Source: Grammothele lineata
Taxonomy: Eukaryota > Basidiomycota > Agaricomycetes > Polyporales > Polyporaceae
DNA length: 64,000 nucleotides
Assembly: GCA_002150815.3 (NCBI GenBank)
Contig: NDFF03000402.1
Coordinates: 62,001 to 126,000, forward strand
Reading direction: 5' to 3'
Shown: positions 55,301 to 64,000 of the stretch, one piece after another
Layout of the letters: the number at the start of each line of letters is the position of its first letter
Numbering within the stretch: position 1 is the stretch's first letter
The notes under the pieces: model-generated
The model's input: the letters and a program-made list of their open reading frames with translations, nothing else
Told to the model about the DNA's origin: nothing
Databases searched by the model: none
Program-made: the position numbers and the translations under genes

Positions 55301-57418
55301 GCCAGTTATGCCCAAAATGAAGAAAGTCATGTCTACCAGCATGAATATGCGCTAAGTTAGCCACAACGGCTGTTTTTGGCTATAGTAGCGAAATAGCGAA
55401 ATAGTTTTCGGGACTCCCAAGGCTGAGACACCTGAAAGGGGATCAGGCCAGCTGCTCCTGCTCTCCGAAGAGTGCTAGCATGCTCGTTCGTTATCTGTTC
55501 GGGGTGTGCCAGACGCCTTCTGAGCACCCCACATACACCGACGTCCATCCCGGTACCGGAGGCCCAAGGCCGCAGAGCCTCCACTGCCCGGGGCCCGAGG
55601 GTGCCTTCCAGCCGGCGACCCTGCCCTGGCAGGTCCATTCGGTAGCGGGTGCAGACGGACCAAAAGCTTGCTTGTACCTCGGAGCACAGGAGAACGTGTT
55701 CTCGAAAACGCAAGCGGTCGCGTGCCTCGAGGATCCTGGTTCCCCACAAGGAAGCTTGAATGGACCCGGCCCGATCAAACATGCTCTCGTAATTCCTAGT
55801 TGAGCCGAAGTCGAGTGAGCGCGCTCCGAGCGAAACATTGAGTGCTCCCTTTGTGGTGAGTGCTCCACCGTCGCATTGTATGCACTGTAATGCCGCGCGG
55901 ACTATGTGCCATGCGCCGTACGCGCGCGGCGTTTCGGTGGCGTTCCATCGGAGTTTCAGCACCGGGGTTCTTGCTCGGAGGGTGCGGGAGGTGAGTGCTG
56001 TATAAGTATTAACCATTGTGCGTCAGTTGATCGACGGGGAGAAAGAATCGACGGAGAGGTGTCGTGTGTGAAAGGCCGTCTGTCGTAGCGGCAGCAGAGG
56101 GGCGATTGTGGAAGGGCCGTCGGCGACCGGTGACCTGACGTTGGCGTCTGGCGTAGCGATGGTACTAGTACTGAAAGCTCAGAACCAACTTCAAGTGGTC
56201 TAGACGATGCAGACATCGAAACGTGATGCGGTATACATCATGTCAACAACATGAGAACGGTGCTTTGGGTTCGCACCTTCTGTGGGTACGCTCCCATCGT
56301 GCTGGAAGCGGCGACCGAGGTTCTCATTACCATGATGTTGTCGGTACGGCTATAAGACGCACAGAGTTGCTATCCATCCACCGCTTCCCGCGACAGATCG
56401 CAAGACGGTTCAACTTCAGGTGGCGATGGTCGCGGATTCATCTTTCAAGACAAGTCAGCATCCTCACGCCCAAAGTGTGCAATGGGAACATACGGATCAT
56501 ATGTAGCGACTCAACCTGAGCACAGCACCGGCCGGTGCCTCAGCAGTGACGTATCACGAGGAGGCGTTGGACCCGTGTAGATCATTCCATGTGGTGAGCA
56601 ACGCGTGCGGGGAACAAAAGCGTCCGTTGCGACATACACCGAAGCATGCGCTGAAGCTGGCAAGGGCGCTGATGGGAAGCACGGGTGCGAAGCTGCTGTG
56701 CGGCCGTTCTATTCGCATATCTATCATGCCCGCATGCATGGATCATCGAGGGAGTTGAATGCGTTTGGTGTTCACCGTTCAGAACGTGCCGCAACTACTC
56801 GCAATCAGAGTGTTGCGATGTTTGACGTGCTGCCAGTTAGGGTGGGTGGCAAAGGGAGACGTGATACAGATCTGGATGACGAGGCAGAGGGATGTTCATC
56901 CGGGTCGAAGAACACGGAGCGTGGGCGCGGATTGGCTGAGTGCGAGCGCACGCTAGGCCACAACGAGCGAATCTGATCTTCCGCCCTTCTCACCACTTCG
57001 GCTACTGTCGGCAATGCACGTCTGCAACGTGCCCCGGTCACGCCCCTTATCCTGCCCTCGCCCACCGAGCGTTGTTGAACGAAGCATAGTTGTCCAGAAT
57101 GGGGAACAGCGGGGCTCGCGCGATTCATAGAACGGGGCCATAGTGCGGCACGGAAGAAGAGCGAGGCGCGAGGGATCCGCGGCGCGGAGAGGGAGAACGA
57201 GAACGAGGCGCACGTGGACCCGAGGCGAGCGGGCGCCTGGGAGACGCGGTTGTCGACTGGAGTGATTTGGATGAACTCGTCTGTGTACAGTCTACTCTAC
57301 TAATCTGCCCCCGTAATTCCCTCCGTCTCTTCTTTCCGACCATCGCTCCAGACGCGCCCTCTCCTTCCGCCCTCTTCCTCGTTCCTCCACCTGGCCCATA
57401 CGGCCGTCACACTCCTTC
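52378..57418. other. Gene desert of about 5 kb
   Basis: The largest gap in the window. Frames of up to 219 codons (minus, 55357-56016) overlap equally long frames on the other strand and show no motif. Small repeats occur: CTATAGGG doubled near 53685 and CGAAATAG doubled near 55388. There are GC-palindromic patches near 54645 and 54800. No transposon ends or protein relic were recognised. Confidence 0.45.
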
Positions 57419-60394
57419 ATGGCGTCCCTTCTCGCCCCCGCCCCGCCCGGCTCGGAGCGCATATCCCAGATTTTGCCTACCGTCAAGTGTTCGACCTGCA
57501 ACCAGCCCGTTAGTATCGCAGATCTCGGAGAACATGTCTGCGAGCAACCGCCTCCAGTTCCTCAGATGCCAGCCCTCAAGCCACCTCAGTCCCCTCGTTC
57601 CGTGGCCGCCCTCCTTCCAACAAAGCTCCAAGGCCTTGTCAGCGCGCCTCCACTCGTTCAGAGTCCTCCCCGTAAGTCTTCACTCGCCCAACCACCTTTG
57701 CGCCAGAAGAGCCCTGCACCACCCTCCCAATCTTCTTCTCGCACACGCACCCTGTCATCAGTCTCGTCTCTCAGTGCTCGGAGCGGCGACAGCCGCCCCG
57801 AGCGCGTCCCCAGCCCGCTGGGGCGAGACGGACGGCCAAGCGTCGAATCTCCTCTTTCTCCTACCTCCGGCCCTTCCAGTCGCGTGCCTTCGCTCAACCC
57901 GAGTGGTTCTCGTTTGCCCGACGTTCCACCAGCGCTCGCAGCCCGCACCTCGCCCGGAATGGACAGGTCCCCGACCCCCGGACGCACTAACATCCCACCC
58001 CCTGGGATGTCTGCCCCTCGCCCTCGGGCCCCTTCTACAGCCAGCATGCGCTCGATGGGCGCGCCTTCACGCCCTCAACAGTTTCCTTCCATCCCTCCCA
58101 GTCCGTCAATGCCGTACACCGATCCACGTTACGACTCCCGGTCCGGACCAGGCGCAGCCGGCGTCATGTCCCCTGGGGCGCGCCCGCGCGCGGGCACGAA
58201 CATGAGCGGACGGCCGCGCTTCGATTCGGGCCCAGAGATTATCTACTCGACTGACCAGCGCTCGCGCACGCCCGCGAACGACCCGGTGCGTATGCGCGCG
58301 CCGTCCGCGGCGAGCATGCGGCCCTCAATGGACCAGATGCGCCGGCCATCAGGCGAAAGCCAACGACCGCCGTACGCAAACGGGGCCCCGCCCCCTGTGC
58401 CCCCAATGTCGTCACCGCCACTGCAATCTCCGACGGCCAACGAGCCCGATACGAAGACGGGAGGAGAGGCTGGGATGGCTGGCGTGGGTCGGCGCGGGTT
58501 TGCGGCTGCTGCGCGTGCGGCGATGTTCACGATGGGACCCGCGCCGAACCTAGGTGGAATGGGTCCCACGCAACCGACCCAGGGTATGGATGGGAAGAGG
58601 GCCAACGCCCCCCGCTTCCTTGACATTGCGTCTGCGAACAGATATGGTGCGTCCTGTTGCTACCTGGACTGCATATTTGTGGTCTGAATAGTGCGGTTCT
58701 ATAGCTGCTGCGAACACCCCGCCTCTTTCACCGGGATCAGGGACTGCGTCCATCTCCCCGCACTCTCCTTACTCGCAGAAGTCTCCAATGTTGTCTGGTC
58801 TGCCGTCTCCCAGTGGTAACATGTCTCCAGCTTTCACCCCGACAACACCAGTTGCCGCCTCTCCCATCAGCCCAGTAAGCGTGCAAACCTTCCAGGAACG
58901 AGTCGACGCGCCGCCTGAAGTTCCGACCAAGGTACCATCCCAAGATAACGTGGCTTCGCCCCGCATGCCGTTTTTCGAGAAATTCAAGAATAAGTTGCCA
59001 AACGTGGATACCGCGACCGCTGCCAAGTCAACCGAGCCCGAGCCCCTGTCGCCCGCGGACTCCGACAGTGAATACGGCGGGCTCGCGTACGCTGATTCCG
59101 ACGAGGACGAGGAGGTGGATATACCTTTGCGTGCCAGCCCGCAACCAATCCCACCCGCCGCCAAGGTAGCCGAGTCCGCCGCGGCCCCGGCCATTGAGGG
59201 CAAGGTCCGCTTCCCGTCCATGACGAACACCGAGTCGCGTTACTCGTCATCTTCTGCATCCACCATCCACTCCCCGCAAGCCATGAAGCGCACCCTGTCC
59301 GCATCGACGACGCGCACGCTCGCAAAGTCTACGGGCGCTATTGATCGCGCAATGGAGACTCTCCTCGAGGACGGCCCGCTTTCTCCTACTGCCAGCACGT
59401 CATCTCGCCCGTTCACGGAGACGCAACGCGATAGCGTGACGAAGTCGCCGAAGCTTCCCATACGCTCGCATACGAGCCCGACACTCTCCACCGGACGACT
59501 TGAAGGGCGCCGCACGTCTTCATCATCGACGACGTCGTCACGCAAGCCAAGGTCGAGGGTATGCGTCCGGTGCGAGAAGAAGATCGAGGACGGGCGATGG
59601 ATTCAGATGGAGGGCGGGAACGTGCTGTGCGACAAGTGCTGGAAGAATATGTATCTGCCGAAGGTGCGTCCCCCTCTCGCTTTCCGCTCTCTCGTGCTTT
59701 TGTATGCGCCTCTCTCCCCGAGCCGAGCGCTGCGAGTGCCGTCATCGCTGCGGCCCGCGTGCGGCGGCTTGGGGTGCGCCACCGCCCCGGACGCCGAGAC
59801 TGATGATGCCTAATTTTGCGTACGTGTTTAGTGCCGGCGCTGTAACAAGACAATTGAAAAGCAAGCAGTATCGTCATCGGATGGCCAACTGAAGGGAAAG
59901 TGGCACCGCGAGTGCTTCAGCTGCTTTACATGCGAGGTTCGTGGTCTAATTCTTTTTGATTTCTCGAACCCGTCCGACCAACCTCTCCCACTTTCGTTGC
60001 GTATGTACAGAAACCATTCCCCGATAGGACGTTCTACGTTCACGATGGGAAGCCATTCTGCGCTTACCATTATCACGAGGCAAACAACTCCCTCTGCGCC
60101 GCTGCACGCTGCGGGCAGCCCATCGAGGGCCCCTGCGCGGTGTCCCATTCCGGCGACCGGTACCACCCAGAGCACTTCCTGTGTGAGTACCGTGGGTGCT
60201 CGGAGCGCCTGCTCGAGTACTACGAGCTCGATGGCCGCATGCTCTGTGAGCGACATGTGCAGAAGGCGATGCAGGACCGCGACTCGGATGGCTCCGACTA
60301 CGACGACGACACGCCTCCACCGGCGGGCGACCGCCAGCTTAACAAGCGCGTCACGCGCTTCATCGACCTCGGCGCGCTCAACAGCGTTCTCTAG
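57419..60394 (+). CDS. Paxillin-like LIM-domain protein
   Basis: Likely cytoskeletal adaptor; fungal paxillin (Pxl1) acts at the contractile ring and polarity sites. Six exons encode roughly 870 residues. A short zinc-hook-like start, PTVKCSTCNQPVSIADLGEH, is followed by some 600 residues of Ser/Pro-rich disorder with many SP/TP sites. Three LIM zinc-finger units sit at the C-terminus. The first is RVCVRCEKKIEDGRWIQMEG with LCDKCWKN. The second is CRRCNKTIEKQ with GKWHRECFSCFTCEKPF and FCAYHYHE. The third is CGQPIEGPCAVSHSGDRYHP with HFLCEYRGCSERL and MLCERHVQ. The first LIM is compact and lacks the usual WHxxCF centre. The protein ends FIDLGALNSVL. Confidence 0.9.
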
Positions 60395-61158
60395 CACACA
60401 CTACAATTATACGTTCATCTTGGACTCATTCCGCTAGTGTTGCGCCGTCATCTTGCGATATCACGCCTACCTCGATCCGTCTCTCTTGGATGCTGCCATT
60501 ATGATGCCTCCACCCCATCTCTCTATCTTCTCTGTCTGGACCCACTGCATTGCTATCCCCTTTTATTCTCCTTTCCGTTTTCTCGCTCGCATATTGGTTG
60601 GAACCCCGTCGGACCTTACTTGTACTTCCTCACTACTTCTCTCTTCTCTTCCTATCCCTGTCACCCCCAGCACCCATGATATCCCACGTCCCCAGCATCG
60701 TACGACATCTCTCTCGGCTGAAGGTCTCGATATCTAATCCCTACTTATTGTGCATTTAGGACTACCGCATCTCTCCCTCTCTATTTCTCTGGCTTACGCG
60801 TGCACACTCCACTAGTACCCCGGTCTTGAACACACTGTCTCGCCTCGGTCTCCCTTACCCTCTACTTCGGTCGATTAGCTGACGAGCGATTAGGCTCGTC
60901 ACGCCGCTCGTTGTATGTATCAGCCCTACCCCTTGGCGCGCGTGGCATGCCTCTTGCAACAGCCCCTCTAATGAAATGGATTTAAACACTGCGTGGGCTA
61001 CCAGCGTGCCCTTCTGTGAATCACACTTCTTCGGAACCGCAACGTGCATGCGATAGAATGCGTTATTCAGGACCGCACACAACTCATACACGCCTCGTAG
61101 AATACATTAATGAGCTTTCATATCCGCCTCCCCTAATGATCTGATCCACGAGACGCCT
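60395..61158. other. Convergent 3' regions
   Basis: About 760 bases, pyrimidine-rich on the plus strand, between the LIM gene (+) and the PPAT gene (-). It is consistent with 3' untranslated sequence. No gene recognised. Confidence 0.5.
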
Positions 61159-62560
61159 TCATGTTGCGGGGCCGGCATGCTGCTTGTTCTTGACGATCCA
61201 CTCCCGGATGTAAGTGCTGCTCATCTTCGCCGTCCTGAGCACCGCGGCGTCCTCGGCGTCCAAGCTCGCCTCCGTCGCCGAGATGACATCGATCACGAAC
61301 GTCCTGAGCGGCGGAAGCGAGAGCTCTTTCCTTCGCTTGTCGACTGCGCGCGCGATATCTAGTATTCAGCACCTGGAGCCATTACAGAGGGCGAAGCGCA
61401 GAGGGGATACACTCACTGGACGCAGCCCCGGGGAGTGTCTCCCGGCTGACGACGAGGCCCTGAACGTTCGGGTCCCAACCGGTGGGGCCGTACACGTCGT
61501 TGATGGGCACGACGTCGTGTACGATGTCCGGCCGGAAGAGCGCGAGGAACTTGCGAGTTCGTGCGGTGCGCACTTCCAGCGGCTCGAGCACCTCCTTGAA
61601 GGCCTTTTTGCCTAGGAGCGCGTCATCTAGCAGAAAGGCGGGCGTTAGATACTGTACTGCGCGAAGAGCAGGGCAGAGCGAGATAGAGTACTCGTAGACG
61701 GAGCTGAAGGGGGACGACGGAGGAAGATACGCACCAGTAATCCCGACGATGAGCTTCTCGCGCGCGATCCACGCGCCCATGCTGAGCAGGATCTTATGCC
61801 CCGCGTGCAGATGGTCAAATGTCCCCCCGAGCGCGACAACGGGCAGCTCTGGCGGCAGTGTTGCATTCTCCTCTGCCACTTCGAGTTTGTGCGGGGGCGT
61901 GGTGGAGTGGTGCAAGGGCTGGTGGTCATCGTCTGTGGGTAGAACGACGAACTTTGCGTGCGACTGTACAACGGCGGTGGGTAGCGGGGGGAGCAGCGTG
62001 TCGTGAGGAGTTACTAGATGCGTCGGGGAGGTCAGCCGGAGGAACGCATCCGTGCGAAGACAAACAACAGGGAAAGTGGGCGGCGGTCTAGGTAGAAGGG
62101 CGATAGAGAGGAACGCACCGGTATATATGCGCGACATCCCTTGCAGGATCTCTTCGGGGAACGACTCCGCAGTACCCTTGAGGAGCACGTCGACGTCAAG
62201 CAGGACGCGGCCGACGTCCTCGGCGACCTTTGTCGCCTGCACGTAAACGAATGTCAGCAGCCGCTGGACAGCATCCCAGTGCGCTGTACGGGATATCCCA
62301 GGAGCATTGAGCTCCCCTTCCGCGTTCGCACGGGCAGGATGCGTAGGTAGGGAGGTGGATTGCCCGGGGTTTGTGGCAGGATCTGGAGGGTTGAAAAGCG
62401 GGGACAAGATAACGATCTGGAGCGTTTCTGTAGTTCTGCGTGCGACGATGGAGACCGGTTTCGCGAGGAACTGTGGGCTATCGTCCAGCCTATGGAGCGT
62501 GGTGAGCAGCACGGAGTGCTGCACGTCCTCGAAGTCCGGTGGGGCAGCTGAGGTAGACAT
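61159..62560 (-). CDS. CAB4: Phosphopantetheine adenylyltransferase
   Basis: Converts 4'-phosphopantetheine and ATP to dephospho-CoA, the fourth step of CoA synthesis. The nucleotidyltransferase signature VVALGGTFDHLHAGHKILLS carries the HxGH motif. After an intron, TDDALLGKKAFKEVLEPLEV continues to FLALFRPDIVHDVVPINDVY, GPTGWDPNVQGLVVSRETL and a C-terminus TFVIDVISATEASLD with MSSTYIREWIVKNK. Four exons are certain. A TATATACC-GGTGCG junction near 62118 may hide a further intron. About 230 residues precede the catalytic domain, as in eukaryotic CoA synthase N-termini. No dephospho-CoA kinase domain follows, so the last step must be encoded elsewhere. Start 62560 (MSTSAAPPDFEDVQHSVLLT). Confidence 0.9.
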
Positions 62561-63050
62561 GGCGTGCTTATCTGGGGATCATCGACTGCAGTTCCACTGA
62601 CGACGTCCAGTCAGCCCCTTGTTCCTCAAATGAAGCGGAAAGTCGCAGCTGTAGCGGATTCTGGAGTATGCCAGCACGCTCGTAAGAGCACGTTGGACGG
62701 ATGAGATGAGATGTCATCGAAGCACCATGGCGCGATGGCTGAAATGGACAGACAAGGACAGGCACAGGCGCGGAGGCGAGCGGCGACTGCAGTCAGTGGT
62801 CCTAGCTGGAGGGTATGTGTGTATAGACACGGAATGATATCATGTTATACATGGCGTTACTGTAAGTACCAGATAGCAATAAGTCAGGTGTCGTGAGCGG
62901 GTCGTGAAAGCGGTCCGATGTGTGAGCAGAAAGTACGGAGAAAGCACAAAACATTGCGGTAAGGAAACGCAGTAATCCTCGCCTGGCCTCAAACCGGCGG
63001 CCAATGTCCAAGATGGGGAACGTGTCCGGAAACAGCGGGTGCGGATAATG
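62561..63050. promoter_or_regulatory. PPAT promoter and membrane-protein gene 3' region
   Basis: About 490 bases between two leftward genes with no motif or RNA that I can name. Confidence 0.4.
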
Positions 63051-64000
63051 TCATGTCCGTGTGCGAGGTGATGCGCGGCTCGCGGAGAGGTCCTTGACAT
63101 CGAAAAAGATGCTAAACGCGAACGCCAGACAGAGCAAGCAAGCAGCAGCGGTTGCGAGGTTGTACGCGTCGCACCTGCTCATCTTTATGAGCCCCACAGA
63201 GCAGCAAAATCAAACGGTTTGCTTACCATCCCAGAAATCCACCAACCGGGCAACGCTTCCCCATGAGAATGAGCACGAACTCCGCACCCCACAGAACCAG
63301 TCCGATTGCGTCTATGGTGGTACCCCACTTCAGCATCTTCCTGGCCTGCTTCCATTGCTCCTCCATCGCCAGCCCCGCGAAAATGCCTCGCCTCTTCGGT
63401 CTCCTCCGTCTCGGGCCGCCGCTTGACGCGCCCGAGTACGAGCCAGGAATGGCAGAGGAGCCGTCGTCTTCCTCGTCCTCTTCGTCCTCACGCCCACGCT
63501 CGGAATCGCGTCCGAACATACTTGGGTCGACAATGAGGTTTACTTGGACGCTACCTGGGTCGGGTGGACCCTTGCCCTTCTTCCCTTTCTTCTTTGGCTT
63601 GCCTCCCGGAAGGCCCTGCACGGGCAGGACCATCATTCCACCGGGTCCCCCGGTAAGCGGGGCACCTTTAGGTTTTCGACGGCCACAGCAGCAAGGGTAG
63701 ATGAGGAAGAAGAACGTGCAGCCGAAGAACGTGATGAAGGAAAGGATGTAAAGGAGGTATGCGGGCAGTTTGCTCGCAGGGGGCGCGGGAGTCTTGGGCT
63801 TGATGACCTACACGGGGAGGAAAAGTGATTAATGTCTCCACTCTGGGGAGAGATCTCGGAGTACACACCAGACCAGAGTAGATGGAAGCGACTACCGCGG
63901 TCAGTGCAAGGAGTACTTGCACCCATCGCGTTGCTAATCGCTTCTTCGGGCCCTCTGTTATCAACTTGCCATGCTCGTCCACGCTTCCTACAAAATGCTC
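63051..64000 (-). CDS. Uncharacterised four-span membrane protein, 5' end missing
   Basis: The gene runs off the right edge; an acceptor (TTTTGTAG) at about 63988 begins the last visible exon boundary, so the start lies outside the window. The visible protein has EGPKKRLATRW, then span 1 (VQVLLALTAVVASIYSGLV) and span 2 (YLLYILSFITFFGCTFFFLI). Span 2 leads directly into a cysteine cluster YPCCCGRRKPKG. Next come a Gly/Lys/Pro loop and an acidic stretch (EDEEDEEDD). Span 3 (TIDAIGLVLWGAEFVLILMG) and span 4 (ATAAACLLCLAFAFSIFF) complete it, with a tail ending RASPRTRT. Introns at 63230 and 63830 have GTAAGC and GTGTGT donors. I recognise no family. The CCC cluster next to a span is a plausible palmitoylation site. 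Confidence 0.7.

Noticed and set aside
55357..56016. A 219-codon minus-strand open frame in the 5-kb desert
   Set aside because: Equally long frames overlap it on the other strand. No domain, signal peptide or splice-linked extension is visible, so it is most likely GC-driven.
1..64000. CRISPR array, rRNA operon or bacterial-type operon
   Set aside because: The window is eukaryotic with spliceosomal introns. No regularly spaced repeats or rRNA signatures were seen.

Overview
This is a chromosomal window from a filamentous basidiomycete, most likely a wood-decaying agaricomycete (Polyporales-like). The evidence is as follows. Nearly every gene is cut by many introns of about 45-60 nt. Genes are dense on both strands. 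Two genes belong to the F-box class expanded in Agaricomycetes. There is also a secreted CDH-type cytochrome carrying a cellulose-binding CBM1. The sequence is GC-rich with low-complexity Ser/Pro/Ala linkers. I rebuilt the gene models by eye, joining exons where donor, acceptor, phase and family motifs agreed. The COX12 model was also checked by summing exon lengths (252 nt, 83 codons plus stop).

Layout, left to right. 0.5-1.1 kb: a kinase N-lobe-like fragment (-). 1.9-5.3: inositol polyphosphate 5-phosphatase (+). 6.1-6.7: COX12 (-). 7.0-8.4: PRP18 (+). 8.8-12.3: FAN1 nuclease (+). 12.7-15.6: F-box protein with a Cys-rich finger (-). 15.9-17.0: PNO1/DIM2 (-). 17.2-19.6: URI/Bud27-like C-terminal protein (+). 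19.8-21.8: GPI10/PIG-B (+). 22.2-23.5: second F-box protein (+). 23.9-24.9: uncharacterised Cys-pair protein (-). 26.6-27.5: mitoribosomal mS38 (-). 27.9-29.1: degenerate retropepsin-fold protein (-). 29.5-30.7: secreted cytochrome b562-CBM1 protein (-). 31.2-31.7: SNU13 (+). 32.0-32.8: UBC9 (-). 33.6-35.2: SAM methyltransferase (+). 37.4-38.7: proteasome beta5/PRE2 (+). 39.0-43.3: Sac2/INPP5F-like phosphoinositide phosphatase (+). 43.8-46.6: DHHC palmitoyltransferase (+). 48.2-52.4: Zn2Cys6 transcription factor (+). 57.4-60.4: paxillin-like LIM protein (+). 61.2-62.6: CoA-pathway PPAT (-). 63.1 to the right edge: 5'-truncated membrane protein (-). Gene-poor stretches lie at 24.9-26.6, 35.2-37.4, 46.6-48.2 and 52.4-57.4 kb.

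Most genes are single-copy housekeeping genes (splicing, ribosome and proteasome biogenesis, SUMO conjugation, respiration, GPI and CoA synthesis) and do not form a functional cluster. Two phosphoinositide phosphatases, a palmitoyltransferase and a paxillin-like protein touch membrane and actin biology, but their proximity proves nothing. The least ordinary items are these. (i) At 27.9-29.1 kb, a host gene with a retropepsin-like fold whose catalytic Asp position reads Lys, behind a beta-grasp-like N-terminus. (ii) Two micro-exons, of 8 and 9 nt. (iii) Two likely GC-AG introns. (iv) The CBM1-cytochrome fusion. (v) A URI-like protein without a visible prefoldin domain. (vi) A 5-kb region with no recognisable gene. 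I found no CRISPR array, rRNA, convincing tRNA, intact transposon or secondary-metabolite cluster.
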